A stretch of 64,000 bases of DNA from the NCBI RefSeq assembly GCF_963678635.1, contig NW_026971414.1:62001-126000 (forward strand). The letters are read 5' to 3'. Positions within the stretch are counted from its first letter, which is position 1. Every line of letters starts with the position of its first letter. The translations under genes were made by a program, and so were the position numbers. Below the pieces are notes generated by a model. The model did no database searches, was not told the origin of the DNA, and worked only from the letters and a program-made list of their open reading frames with translations. This DNA comes from Symsagittifera roscoffensis (Eukaryota > Xenacoelomorpha > Acoela > Convolutidae). Shown one piece after another: positions 1 through 11,099 of the stretch.

Positions 1-2030
1 TCATCTACAAAATGAAAACAGACAAAAAAAAATAGAAAACTTTTATAAACTAGAATTCATCAAACTTCTTTGCTAAAACAATTTTGATAAAACAATTTCC
101 ATAATCTAAACTGTTCGCACTACATAATGTCTTAAAATTCATAAAAAGGTAATAAATTAATCTATAAATTTTTCCCCACCAAGCAGTAAACTTACATACG
201 ATGAAAATTTCTAACTTCGAATTCCCCCAAATGTAGTAAAATTCAAAATTCAAGCAGTAAATTTATAAATTTCTAAAGCAGTACTAACCTTTTCTATCAT
301 TCGCACAAGAATTCTATCCAAACTCGCACAGCTCGCCCACGAAGAATTGTTTAAAATAATGATTTTATGTTCCAAGCTTTAAATAACAACAACTCTCACT
401 AATGATAACAAGTTTCCAACTTTCCTTTAACCCGGTTGGAATGAAATTATACACTATACTAAACTAACCAACGCAAATGACTAAACACCACAAATCATAA
501 AATAACAGCATGAATAAAAAAAGAACACCAACGGTACCCAAACCGGATTAACCCAGCTTAAAACTGGATAATTTATTCTTTTGAAGACTATTACAAAGTC
601 AACGAAAGAAATAATAAAACACAAAAAAGTCGAAAGACAAACCCATACCAAAACCAATTCGATTTTTGAAAAAAGGACACAACCATAAACAACATAAGAA
701 AACCCAGAAAAACTTACCATATAATGTTAACACAAAACAGGACCCCTCAAAGAAACAGCACGAAATCATACTCCCACTCCTGGCCTAACCCACCAGAGAG
801 GACTCCTGAGCATGCTCTATAGCCGGCCTAACCCACCGCGCTACACCACGCTTTGTGACCACACTTTTATTTTTAATAAGAGGTACTCAAGGGTGAGTAA
901 CTCTTCAAAATAACTGAACTAAAATAAAAAGCTTTTGTGAAAACAATTAACCAAGATCATAACTAAAAAACAATTAACAAAATTATAAAATGTAAATCAT
1001 AGTATGCAGTATATAGATCATACACAACAACAAAGACGAACATCCAAAGACTAGACGACCCTATCACAACCTGAATAAGAATGACTACCAACCACAACCG
1101 ACATGCCGCACACAGTCACAACTCAAAGGATTTAGAGTACGACTTGACTTCGCAGCAAAGGACTTCATTGAATCAGACCAATGACCACCTCGATGTTCAA
1201 GTATACGTACAGACCCGAGTAACAAGGCATCCCTTCCAAACACGAATTTCACGCCATTCCCAGACGAGGTTGATCACAAACAACACCCCCACAAATGCAA
1301 GCAGAAATGACATAGCAAAGCGTTTTGGATTCTGGAATCTTAAATGATTTCATTCATTGGGAATCACATTCGTTGCTGAACGATCAACTTCAGCGTCCTG
1401 GACCTTCCTTAAGGCATTGGTTCTAGTCAAGGACCTCTCTTCTCCAGAAAACGAGAAAAAAAAGAAAATGATGTTTGCCACATACCAACGTTCATCATCC
1501 ATCCTTCAATTGCAGAAGAAAAGAGATAAGACTCAAGACGTTCTGTAAACCCCGGATGGGTGGAACCTAATCCAAACTACATTTTATTATTTAATACTTA
1601 GACATTTAATCACTGTAAAGTATTTAATATTAACCAATCACAATCCATCTAACTAACTGCCCACTTATTTGTAAGTGCTGAAATTACTTGTAATTTCAGC
1701 ACCAGAGAGATTTGAATTTAACTTAGAAAATAGTTGACTCTCCCGAGTACTTCAGCAGCCGCAACAATACCAGTATACTCTAGATCTATTGAGCCTAGCA
1801 GAGACTAGTTAAACACCCTGAGACTAGCAGTAATAAGAGTAAGATTAGGATCGGTATTAGACTAAGAAGTTGCACGAATCTATCCGGCCGAAAATAAGAT
1901 AGTGTCACGAGCAGACGGTGTACCCTATCCGAAATTACTCTATGAGCTAGACCTCCATACCTAACTCAAAACCGATTCAATGGCTTTTTTACATAGCCGT
2001 CCTAGAGTTACCCCACAGAAAATCACAGTT
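1..2030 (+). mobile_element. AC-rich retroelement-like repeat, left copy (truncated by window start)
   Basis: This block is colinear with 61490-63000 in the same orientation. Shared landmarks in order are a CCGGTTGGAA segment (about 432 here, 61638 there), TCCTGAGCATGCTCTATAGCC (803; 61941), CCCCGGATGG.TGGAACC (1549; 62654), ACCAGTATAC..TAGATCTAT (1769; 62883) and GGTATTAGA.TAAGAAGTTGC (1852; 62937). Spacing is similar in both copies. The plus strand is A/C-rich, unlike the surrounding A/T-rich DNA. The short ORFs here (1081-1347, 1357-1548) match nothing I recognise. An LTR-retrotransposon 3' region is the likeliest identity, but I see no clean TG...CA termini, primer-binding site or reverse transcriptase. 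Confidence 0.5.
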
Positions 2031-2539
2031 AGTTTAAAAAAAAATAAAAATTCCAGTGTATTCATTGTCACCCTCTGTCATTGAGTATTACATGCAACCG
2101 TCGTACTTATTTTAGGTGCAAGATTATTACCATAAAAAATTCACTAAAAATACCTGTTGTTGTTTTTTTAATCATGTAACTCAAAAAAAATTTCTTCTGC
2201 ACAATTAAAAAAAACTAATTGTTTAATTTTTAACACAACTTAACGCATGATTTATTTTTCCGCTTTGATGCCAAGCCGCGACTTTTTTGCAATTTTAGCT
2301 TAAACTGTATACACTGAAGCTTATTAAAAAATCATAACTGAGATTTGTCATGCAAGTGGAATAATACTACGTTCAGTAGCTGAAGCGTTGAAATGTGTTA
2401 AATGATGAAATTTACCAAATATTAGGGCAAAAAAATTGAAGAATAAATTTGTCACCAATATTTTTGTTATCTGCTAGTAACGGTGATCATGACAGACATC
2501 CATTAGGAGACCAAACTCTGAACTGCAATTTTGTATGCA
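2031..2539. other. A/T-rich spacer, nothing recognised
   Basis: No ORF, RNA gene or repeat that I can support. Confidence 0.4.
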
Positions 2540-3070
2540 TGTGTGCTACTGGATTCCAGCCTCAATTCGTTAAACATGTTCCAAAATGTAAGCGAATTTA
2601 GCATACAAAATTTCTGTGGATTCCGCTTCCGAATATATTCAACGTAAATTTCGTCGGCATCTTAATTTTATTACGGAATCCGCAAGGAGCTTATATAGCT
2701 AGTTGTTCTGGATTCTGCAAACTTAAGCGGATTCCGCAAATGTCAGTGAGTTCCTTAAATTAATAGGGATTCTACATACAATTGGCGGGTTCCCTTTACA
2801 GCTTGCGAATTCCGCTTACATCTTGCGGGTTCCACTTGAAGTTGCGGACTCCACTTAAAATTGCATTGACTATGCAGATTTTTTATTATTTGTTTATGGG
2901 TTCCAAAAACTGTAGCGGATTTGTAAAATTTTATGCGGATTCCGCAAAGTTCCTTTTTTATCGCAATTTTGAGCAATACAGTTTTTTCATCGCGATTTCG
3001 AGCAATACAGTTCATTTTCGTTTTGGCCTGTTGCGGAATCCGCCCACAATTTACAAACTGCACAGTTTGG
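2540..3070. repeat. degenerate GCGGATTCCGC minisatellite
   Basis: The motif TTGCGG(A/G)TTCC(G/A)C recurs about every 22-35 bp with variable A/T spacers, for example near 2617, 2670, 2728, 2785, 2806, 2826, 2845, 2936 and 3031. It appears in both forms (GGATTCCGC and GCGGAATCC), because GGAATCC is the reverse complement of GGATTCC. The ORFs crossing it on both strands (2755-3117, 2782-3078) follow from the repeat and are not gene candidates. Confidence 0.55.
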
Positions 3071-3834
3071 CCTCGTAATGTGACCGCAAGTGTTTTCATA
3101 CAAAAATAAGTGAACAAACCATTTTAAAGCAAAAATCTCACCTGAGTTGACCACCAGAGATCAATCGTGCTGGTCAAACGTTTAAATACATAGAATACAC
3201 AGTAAAAAATGCTAGTCATTAATTTTACAAACAACTAAATGAAAAAGCTTTGAAAAAGTTTCAGGAAAGTGTTTCTATCTATGTCTGACGACATTTCGCT
3301 TTTTCAGTCAACAAAATTTTTTTTCGAAAGAAAAAGTTTTTTAAATTAAGTTTTTACTTAAAGTGAACAAAAGATAATATTTTTTTTCGTAAGAAAATTT
3401 TTTTTCAGAAGTCATCAAAAACTGGTAGCAAGTTTTTAACTTTTTTTGTAGTTTAACATTCGTAGATCGAAAATGACTAGAAAAACCTACTTCGAAGGAA
3501 AATATTCATTTTAAACAGTTTCCTTTTAAAAAGTCTGAAAAGAATTCTTCCGTGGGAATACAAAACTTTCAGAATTAAAGTAAAACTGAATGTCTATGAA
3601 TTTTAAAAAAAGATTTCCCGTAATTTCAGGCACACCCCTTAACTTTTCGGCAGCCCATTTAGGCGTTTTGAGATTTATGGGATAAAATATTGACTTTTTA
3701 AACAAATAAAAAATGCTTCGTTTAATCTCCCCATGATTGTAAAGGATGTTAGTAGTAAAAGAGTGAGCAGAGGTGGGGGGATGCACACACACATGTATCC
3801 AGATAAGCAATAGAGCATCCTGTCTGCAAGCTAT
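3071..3834. other. A/T-rich spacer, nothing recognised
   Basis: Runs of A and T and short ORFs only. The minus-strand ORF at 3526-3810 has no recognisable domain. Confidence 0.35.
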
Positions 3835-4160
3835 GGATTAAAATATGGAACAGATTTCTTATGTATTAAGATAGATTACAGGTTTTACCACAGGTTTTAG
3901 ATGGTAAGATGGTAAGTTTCAGAAAAATTATCGGCGCCCGAACTTATTGGAGCTCGACTTTGCTGAAACTTGCGTTTATTAGCTAACATCTACAATTTGT
4001 GACATGTAAGGGCTATCACGTCTTTCAAAACTTCTGTATGGTAAATTTCAGATGGTAAGTTTCAGAAAAATTTTTCGAATTTTTTAAAAGTTTTACTTGC
4101 AAATAGGTTTTTATCATGAAAAAATCTTTTTATCTTGAAAAAAAAATTACATGGTAAGTT
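3835..4160. repeat. dispersed repeat, TGTATTAAGATAG / ATGGTAAGTTTCAG family, copy 1
   Basis: Contains TTATGTATTAAGATAG, GGTTTTAGATGGTAAG, then GGTAAGTTTCAGAAAAATT and CGGCGCCCGAA. The same word set, more or less in order, occurs at about 47985-48180 and 56605-56900. ATGGTAAGTTTCAG itself recurs three times within this copy. It is probably a short interspersed element or an eroded transposon. No termini were identified. Confidence 0.45.
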
Positions 4161-5284
4161 TCGACAAAAATTAAGTTTCGATATGGAGTATCAGGTCATA
4201 GATTAATATATCACAGAATAATTTTTGTTCGAAGAAGTCTATTAAATACTTATTCCATCTTATTTCTATTCCCTCAGGTTATCTGGGGAAAGTTGACAAG
4301 AAGGGATTATCTTTGACATGTTAATTTTCCGCTCCACAGGATATCAGGGCAATCTTCACAGCTCCTCATGGTTGATTACTTTTTTTATCTCACTTAATCT
4401 TATATTCTCCAGGTTATCTGGAGAATGGATGACAGATCCAATATACTTAATGACTTTATGAGTTAACTTATCATTTTCACTTAACTATCCCACGATCATA
4501 TGACAAATAGCTAATACCATTTCCCCACGGAATTAATGAAGCGTGAATTGTTTTCTTGATAGATTAAAAACCATACAAAACTGAATTACATCCAATCGAA
4601 TCTGATAGATTTTTCACAAGAACTAAGAGAAAAATAGCTAAAAACTTTCAAGTTTCGACCAATCAGACATTTTTATCAAATTCCTAATTTTGCCGAAGCA
4701 TTTTCATTTATTCTGGAATATTTCTCGCGACGATTAATTTCAGTTCTCTTTTATCACTTTGTCTCTAATCTTTTAAAAATTCTTTAAAATTTCTGAAATT
4801 TCCAAATAATTATCTACCAAATTTCTCAATTGCTCTGCTACGGTAATTGTTTACCTTGATATAGTATTAGTATCATATTTTCTTTGTGTCTGATTTTTTT
4901 GTATGAGAATTTTTCTCAGAGGAAATTCCGCAAAATTCCTATTCCCAAAGTTTATCTATTCTATCGTTAATTCTCTCAATTGGGGGAATACAACATCAAT
5001 ATTCCATCATCGTCGTCCGTGTATTTTAGCAAAAAGTTAGTTGCTAAAATTATTTTTGTAAAAAAGATTAGGAATTTAGAGAGTTAAATTACATAAACAA
5101 ATACAAATAAACAATTCACTACATCGTATAGTAAACTTACTGCAAAAGCTGACACTTAAAAACTAAAAATGTATTTTACACAAAATTGCCTATGAAATGT
5201 AAAACATGCACATCATGAATATTATTCAAGCTCTTCTGGAAGAATTTAAAAAGAAGAAATGCTGAATCAATTGCGTAAAATCCA
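4161..5284. other. A/T-rich spacer with two short CAGG.TATC repeats
   Basis: Between about 4275 and 4430 the word CAGGTTATCTGGGGAA / CAGGATATCAGGG / CAGGTTATCTGGAGAA appears three times. Otherwise I see no gene or RNA. Confidence 0.3.
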
Positions 5285-5651
5285 AACAAGTTATCAGATT
5301 TTTGTAGCTTTCGAGGAACCATTCGTCGCTACTTTTTTGTCAACCCAAAGAATCAGCAAAGTATCAACTTTTGTCCAGTCGATTAGTCATGATCCAGTGT
5401 TCGCCTCTATCATTGCTTGGGGCTGAGTTAGTAATTGCGAAAGAATACTTTGTTAGTTGAGGTACTTTATCAGAGGGGTAAGATCCCATGTACTTGAACC
5501 TGAGTTCTTGAATTCTTTTGACAATGTTCAAAAATGAAAAAAATATATCCATCATTGCAATTGTTAACTGGTTTACATCTAAAAACAAAGAAATTGATGG
5601 TTTGATAAGACAATATAGGATGAAAAAGTATGATGAATGACTTACACGCAT
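5285..5651 (-). pseudogene. Polinton adenain-like cysteine protease, broken and truncated
   Basis: In Polintons this protease is thought to mature capsid proteins, as adenovirus adenain does. The minus-strand frame from about 5520 to 5364 reads through an Ala-Pro-Ser-Asn stretch into GEHWIM, which carries the expected catalytic His (codon near 5399). After an in-frame stop near 5362 the same frame gives FADSLG (5343-5360), matching the place of the second catalytic acidic residue. The frame then continues to about 5285 with a further stop. The catalytic Cys region is not seen, so the C-terminal half is missing or eroded. The N-terminal part of the open frame (5651 to about 5530) looks unlike the family and may be a wrong frame. 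It lies downstream of the capsid pseudogene in the same orientation, a usual Polinton neighbour. Confidence 0.65.
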
Positions 5652-5908
5652 TTAGGTTTTGAATCAACAAAGTCCCATACACAAGCCTTATTTACTTGAC
5701 AAGGTTATTGTTTTACGGTCTAATTTGAAGAAATTTCGCGAGCTTTCAGTTGAACAGCATTCATTTCTGTTTCGTCGGTTTAAGCTCTAAATAAAAACAA
5801 AATATCTAGTACAGAGACAATAACGACAGAAAGTCCCAAAAAAGTTACAATATTTTTATAGGAGCCCGAAAACTTTAAAAAAACGAACATTTTAGCAACT
5901 ATTCCGAG

Positions 5909-7190
5909 TTAGTAAATTTGAATGCTTGATAGTCTTTCACAAAGACTATCAGTTCCGTTGATTGCTCCAAGGGAATATGTAAAAAAAAACATTTCTAATC
6001 TCAAGCTTTCTCCAATAAGTCTTAGATAACGTTGTTCAGCTGCATTCTGTAGTGAAGTTCAGTCAAACACTGGAAGATTGTGATCTTGAAAATCATCAAC
6101 AAGAAGAGCAGGAAAATTGTCGTTTAACTGGATTGCTTTCATTGTTGTAACATAGGGGCGACAAAGAAAAATTGTATCTAATGAAATAAATGCTCTTCCA
6201 ACCCGAACAATTCTAAGTTCTCTCAAATAAAACTGCTGATAGTGTAAAGGATTTTTATGAAAATATCTCGAAACAGCTAAGTTTTTATTCATCGCAACAG
6301 CTAATTTTCTGATTCGGGCATTATTGACCTGCATTATAAACTGGCTTTGAAGTGATGGAATGAAAAAAGTCCGTGCTATAGTTTCCATGTAATTGTAATG
6401 AGCAGGTTCCCTTTCCAGATACAATTGCAAGTATTGATGATTAGGTTCAGCTACTAAACTTCTTCTAGTAAACAGCGAACAATTAACAATTTTCAGAATA
6501 ACATTTGGATTGTAAAAAAGAATATAAAATGAGGTCTAGCTCGAATTAGTTTAATTCGAGTTTTGGTTTTCGGTAGTAATAATTTTTCACAAGCAAACAA
6601 CTCAATGGCAAGTCTGCCATAAAGTGAAAGTGAAAAAGTTATTTCTGATCCCGAGGAATTTGCTCTATCAATGAGCGTGTACATATCAAATGCTTCCGGA
6701 AATTCTTCAAAACTATATCCGTGACGAACAAGTTTTCCTTTAGTACTCACTGCCGACGAGTTAAATTCGTTCGATATGTGGTTTATGAGGATATAATCTA
6801 TATATAATAATATTGTAAACCATTGTTTTTATAAAATAAACTTCACAATTGGCGAATATAGAATGTAGTAGATTGCTTCCAGAAATTAAGTATTTTTGCG
6901 GCTTTTCACCTGAATCTTCCTCCGATTTTGCTTTATGTTCTGCTTTTTTGAAAGCATCAAACAATCTTCCTTTGCTTGATTGAAGCTTTAAACTGAGGTA
7001 GGTATCACGCATATCCAATTAAAGATTACGGTCCGTCTCTAATTCGAACTCAATGCTGCTTTCATCTAGAGAAGTTTTGGTAAACTCTTCTTGTTTGTAA
7101 GATGAATTAATTGTTTCCAAAACGGGGACTTTATCAAAAATCTCCAAAGTAGAATTTGTAAAAGCTCCGTAACAAAAATGACCACCTTGA
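5909..7190 (-). pseudogene. Polinton F54H12.2-type capsid protein (probably the major capsid protein)
   Basis: Four fragments in successive frames recall the family annotated in animal genomes as F54H12.2-like, taken to be the double-jelly-roll Polinton capsid protein. The N-terminal part (about 7190-7022) ends at a TAA at 7019-7021. It resumes at RDTYLSLKLQ (7018-6775), shifts frame near 6772, continues with YGRLAIELFACEKL and LIRARPHF (6750-6510), then shifts again. The third part, 6430-6059, includes RVGRAF and YVTTMKAIQL and ends at a TGA after PVFD. The last part runs past a frameshift in a T run near 5965 to a TAA at 5909-5911. Summed length is about 400 residues, close to the family's usual 400-500. 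At least two nonsense changes and three frameshifts make it non-functional. No protein of this length can be made. Confidence 0.75.
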
Positions 7191-7602
7191 TTTAAACATT
7201 TTTTTTTTCAAAAATGTCTTTGCGAGAGCGACTGATTTTTGAACTACTTTTTCATGAAATGGTTTTTCTACTTCTACGCTTGGTTTCCTCTTTTCCACAC
7301 CCCAGTTGATTTCAAAGAGCAGATGTGTTAAGATTTTCTCGTCCAATCTCTGGAATTTCTCCAATCTCTGGAGCAGCATTTTCAAATATATTTGCTCCCA
7401 TTCCTTTAACAGCTGGGACTATATATTTCTTAATAAATGGAATTGTTTTTCTCCCAAAGGTTTGTGCAAGAGAACCAAAGCGTCTTCCACGCAGTCTTGC
7501 ATGTCCACCAAAAATAGGAAAATTAGCTGAATTTGAGCTACCATTTCGTATGCAGTATAAATCAAAAATGATTATCCGAAAAATTACGAAACAAAAGAAC
7601 AA
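7191..7602 (-). pseudogene. Polinton small Gly/Arg-rich basic virion-type protein
   Basis: The frame at 7602-7312 carries an FGGHARLRGRRFGSLAQ segment followed by a hydrophobic stretch with KKYIVPAVKGMGANIF. This resembles the adenovirus pX/pVI-like small basic proteins encoded next to the Polinton capsid gene. A frameshift near 7340-7385 moves the continuation into a Lys-rich frame (to about 7190) with repeated KKK runs. It sits between the minor-capsid candidate and the capsid gene, the expected place. I assign it by composition and position more than by defined residues. The plus-strand ORFs at 7306-7530 and 7325-7609 are its antisense shadows. Confidence 0.5.
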
Positions 7603-8395
7603 CTTGTGAATTTCCTACAGACACAAAAGGAATAATTTCACCTGTAGTATCCCTTAATTCGATCTTTATGCTGTGCAAAAAAGATTTTAATTTTTTTTTA
7701 ATTCCAGATTCGTAAAGGATTGATATTTCATTTACTGCCCTGTAGATATACGTCTCCGTTTTTTACTTTGGATATGAATGGATTACAACGCAGTAAGGTA
7801 GTTTTTGTATATCTGCTATATTACTTTCTGTAATATCACTATGAATCAAAAGTGAACTTATTCTTATAATAACGTAAGAATATTAAGGATAAGGTGGACA
7901 TTTTTTTTTCATTGCAACCACTGTCTGCTCATTTTGTTCTAAATAACAAAAAAAGGCTCAAATCAGCACTTTGAGTTATTAATACTGATTAGTCCCCAGT
8001 AAAATGAACAGCTATTTTTTGTGTAATCTACCTGCTGATACATGAATTCCAAAATATTCATTTTTTTGTGCAACTATACATTTCATTTTGTCGTTCATGG
8101 CTACATCTATATTAACAATACTCCGATGCAATCCAGGTTCAATATGCGTCGGTTGAATATTTTTTTTCTCCCGTTTTCCCGACCATCGATGGAAATAAAC
8201 TTCCCTCAGTAACGTTTTGGTACAATGAAAGATACAATATTTCTGAAATAGTAGCCTCTCATCATCCTTTAAGATGTATTTTTTCCGGTAGAAAAATTAT
8301 AAAAGAACTAAGACTAGCGATCGGATAACAATTGAAAGAAGCATTAGAAACTATCTCAATAGTAAAAATAATCCCTGACAATTGATCAAAAGAAT
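7603..8395 (-). pseudogene. candidate Polinton minor capsid (penton-type) protein remnant
   Basis: Reading the minus strand from about 8395, a broken frame begins IEIVSNASFNCYP, then FLPEKIHLKG, a double stop where a Gly-x-Trp-Glu step is expected, and ATISEILYLSLYQNVTEG. Several frames further on come PTHIEPGLHRSIVNIDVAMN (near 8155-8095), SDITESNIADIQKLP (about 7840-7795) and IELRDTTGEIIPFVSVG (about 7670-7620). The Ser-Asn...Pro...Leu-x-Gly-x-Trp-Glu-type start is one I associate with a Polinton structural protein. No single open frame is longer than about 60 codons, and at least four disruptions are visible. The assignment to the minor capsid class rests on this start motif and on position and is tentative. 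Confidence 0.4.
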
Positions 8396-8396
8396 T

Positions 8397-9283
8397 TTAA
8401 TCTAAAAAATGACTTACCTTTAATCTGATTTTTTTAAGCTCTTTTTTATAAAAATTTCCCATAATTCTTTCTTTTTTGAGATCTTCGATAATGTATGTAG
8501 AAGGTTTTTTTGTAGATAATGCCGAAATATCAAAAATTTTATCTGTAAACTGTGGTTTGTATCCTTTTGGGAACGGAATACTTATTTTCGCTGTTGTTTC
8601 TTCTATCCCCAGCTTCGAGTTTTGGTTTATTATATTTCATGAACCACCTTATTTTTCACATCTCTCGGAGTTTTTCCTTAAGATCGATTTTTACGACAGT
8701 TCAATGTAAAAACAAATTTCTTCAAATTGGGAACAAAATTTTCACCATGATGTTTAATGTAACAAGATATTATATTTTTTAAAGACTAAATTGCTTTCCC
8801 AGCAAATGTAGCTTTTGTTTCACTCATTGTTAGGTAAACATCAGTATCTTTCACCTTGCTAAATTTTTTGAAAATTCTCTCATATTCTGTTTCTTTAACA
8901 AGCCAAAAAAAATTTCAGGAGTGTTTTTTCGAGAATTCATTTTTTGAAAACTTGTAAAGTGTCTTTGGCAAACTTTGTTCTCAATGTTTGAACTCTGACA
9001 AATCTCGAAAAAATATCTTTAGCAACTAACAAACTTTTGAATCTATTGTTTTGACCAGCTAACTTGTCTACAAAAGCCCAGTCCATACACCAGATTTCAT
9101 TGAAATTTTTAGAAAAAATTTGAAGTCTTCGGAAACGCCTGACTGTTGAAATTTTGTATACGACTTGCTGGTTTGTGAGAATTGTTCTACTTTCTTTTTT
9201 GGTAAACCACTCGCTTTACTCAAGTTGTGAATAGAACTGAACGCAGCTCTACCCCTAGAATACAATCTGTTACGTCTTACCAT
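8397..9283 (-). pseudogene. Polinton retroviral-type (rve) integrase
   Basis: The start is ATG at 9283, giving MVRRNRLYSRGRAAFSSIHN. An N-terminal region with a frameshift leads to FNEIWCMDWAFVDKL (about 9115-9070) with the first catalytic Asp, then LLVAKDIFSRFVRVQT (about 9040) with the second. Past a stop and a frameshift near 8940-8895 comes SETKATFAGKAI then a stop (about 8825-8790). The third acidic residue of the D,D-35-E triad should lie here, but the position reads Gly. The C-terminal SH3-like part (KLEAGD, then PQFTDKIFDISALSTKK, about 8610-8500) ends at a TAA at 8397-8399. Length fits a Polinton integrase of about 300 residues. Multiple stops plus the lost Glu make it inactive. Confidence 0.75.
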
Positions 9284-9299
9284 TTTCGATTTTGAAAAG

Positions 9300-9829
9300 A
9301 ATCTTGAAAGGGGCAAAAGTTGTTTAGTCTTACCTTTCCAGATTTTGAAAGAGATTATGAAAGGGATTAAAGTTGCTCTGTCCTTTGCCTTGGCATTCAT
9401 GTTAATAACAATTTTAGGTGGAAATTCAGTTGCTTTCAAAATAGTTAAATAAATATCAGGAAAATCGTTTTTTTTTGCTCTAGTGCACACACAAAATCTA
9501 CAATAGTTTCTTTTGTATCTCAATTATCTAGTATGATACTGTCTGAATGGCTGAGTTTAATTCTAGGAGAAACCAAAATCAAATCAATAAGGTATTTCTT
9601 ATCACTCGTTTTGAACCTCGCATTTACAACACTGTAAACGGAATCAAAAACTTTTTGGTACAATCTCCTCTTTTTCTTGTTTTCGTTCCAATTTTCGTTT
9701 TCCTGGAAGTGTACTCTTTGTGATTGATAAACTGAATACGGAATTGAAACTTCTTATTCCATACAATTTCAATCGTTTAATGACAAAAGGAATGATGATA
9801 AATGTCAACTTTTCCCCTTTAATTGAACT
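9300..9829 (-). pseudogene. unassigned ORF remnant between integrase and ATPase
   Basis: On the minus strand two long open stretches join in slightly different frames. The first runs from about 9720 to 9530 and contains KVFDSVYSVVNARFKTSDKK. The second, from 9523 to about 9370, contains PDIYLTILKATEFPPKIVIN. They look coding, with mixed composition, few low-complexity runs and conserved-type spacing. They lie between recognised Polinton genes in the same orientation, so a Polinton protein is likely. I do not recognise a domain. Confidence 0.4.
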
Positions 9830-10743
9830 TAAAATAATTGTTCTTTTGTGTAGAGGATTTTTTTTGTGTTAACTCTGAAATATTTTTTTTTCAATATTTC
9901 ACTACGTATTTTTTCCGAAGATCTTGAAGCTCTCCTTCTAATAGGTTTACTAAACATTCGCTCAGAAACTGAATGAAAATTTTTAGACAATAAAGATTGG
10001 ATTGTTTTCGAAGTTTTATGGAAAATTTTTGAAATATTGGGAGAATAGAGACGTATTGTGTACTCATCGTCCAGAAACTTCGTCTCTACTGCAGCTGGTA
10101 AGTAAGATTTTGTTGGAAATGAGCCACTATTTGAGCAACTACAAAGTGAATCAACTAGTCTTGGGGCTAAATCAATCAATAAAATACCATAGGAACTGAT
10201 GTTGCGTCTTGATACCATTCTTTTAATTGATATCCTAGACGTACTTGTTGACTTGATGTATTGATTTGTATAACATCTCTCGGGGACTTGAACAATTTGC
10301 GTATTTTGGAGCTCCATATCTCTTCCCAAATTGCTTTGATACAACAAACTGTGTTTGTTGTATATTGTATTCAGACCCCTGTGTCTCCCAGCAGCAGCTA
10401 CTTTTACAAATTGTTGGGAGTTTGAAGCTTCTTTACAAAAAATATCAAATATAAGCAGATTCTTAGTTCCGTGATTGGGAAGATTCTCAATCAAGTCCAA
10501 ATCTACTCCCTAGATAAATATAAAGCTTTTGCTTTGCATTTAACTATAAAGAAATTGATAATGTTGATAAAAAAAATTGTCGAACGCTGGTTGAAAAGTA
10601 CCACTTTTTAACCAATCCAAAGTAAAATGAGATTTTCCAAGTGAGTTTCTTTCATGATTTTCTTCATCAAAAAATTTTTTTTCTAAATTTACGAGCTTTA
10701 CACATTGATTGATTATCTTAACTCTAGAAAAAAAAGATGACAA
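9829..10743 (-). pseudogene. Polinton packaging ATPase (FtsK/HerA type)
   Basis: This enzyme would pump genome DNA into capsids. One minus-strand frame runs from 10743 to 9829 (about 304 codons, close to the family's size), interrupted by a TAA at 10540-10542 and a TAG near 10512. The P-loop reads ERNSLGKSHF, so the first Gly of GxxxxGKS has become Glu, one G-to-A change from GGA. The Walker B strand is LLIFDIF, with the usual second acidic residue replaced by Ile. AAAGRHRGLNTIYNKH and LGRDMELQNTQIV follow. Around 10290-10190 the reading is locally out of frame (two compensating indels) and then returns to LLIDLAP. The C-terminal part, with FLDDEYTIRLYSPNISKIF and Lys/Arg-rich repeats, is well kept. 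Confidence 0.75.
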
Positions 10744-10829
10744 GTAAATTCAATTAGAATTTTTAAAAAGTAGTTTTTTAAGATTACTATGAATTACAAT
10801 TTGTTAAAAAAACATCGAGTTCATGTTCC

Positions 10830-11090
10830 GTATTCAAATGCTTTTCTTTCTGCTGAGTGAAGAGTTTTGTTTGCATGACGAAACGGATAGTTGCTACACC
10901 TCCAATCGTATTCTCCTCCTTTGAATATCAAAAACTGAACTTTAGGGCAAGCGTAGTCATTCAAATTAATGACCTTTGCCTCCAAAAATTCTTACAGAGT
11001 CTTACACTTTTCACAACTTTTTGCAAATATATCCGTTTCTGTTGCTTCTAGATTTTTTAAAATTCTCTCAAGTTCAATATGCTTTTTGTA
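10830..11090 (-). pseudogene. Cys-rich ORF remnant upstream of the packaging ATPase
   Basis: The minus-strand frame from about 11075 to 10835 reads KNLEATETDIFAKSCEKCKTL, a stop, then a stretch ending in YACPKVQFLIFKGGEYDWRC and NYPFRHANKTLH. The Cys-x2-Cys and later Cys/His residues suggest a zinc-binding fold. It lies about 90 bp upstream of the ATPase start on the same strand, so it probably belongs to the Polinton block. I do not recognise the family. The plus-strand ORF at 10857-11051 is antisense to it. Confidence 0.35.
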
Positions 11091-11099
11091 ACCCCTGCT

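Noticed and set aside
481-720. Hydrophobic minus-strand ORF in the AC-rich repeat
   Set aside because: Its Phe/Val/Cys-rich composition follows from A/C-rich DNA read on the opposite strand. The corresponding frame in the right copy (61681-61878) is not conserved.
7306-7609. Plus-strand ORFs over the small basic protein
   Set aside because: They are antisense to a recognised Polinton coding stretch.
10002-10454. Plus-strand ORFs over the ATPase
   Set aside because: Antisense shadows of the packaging ATPase frame.
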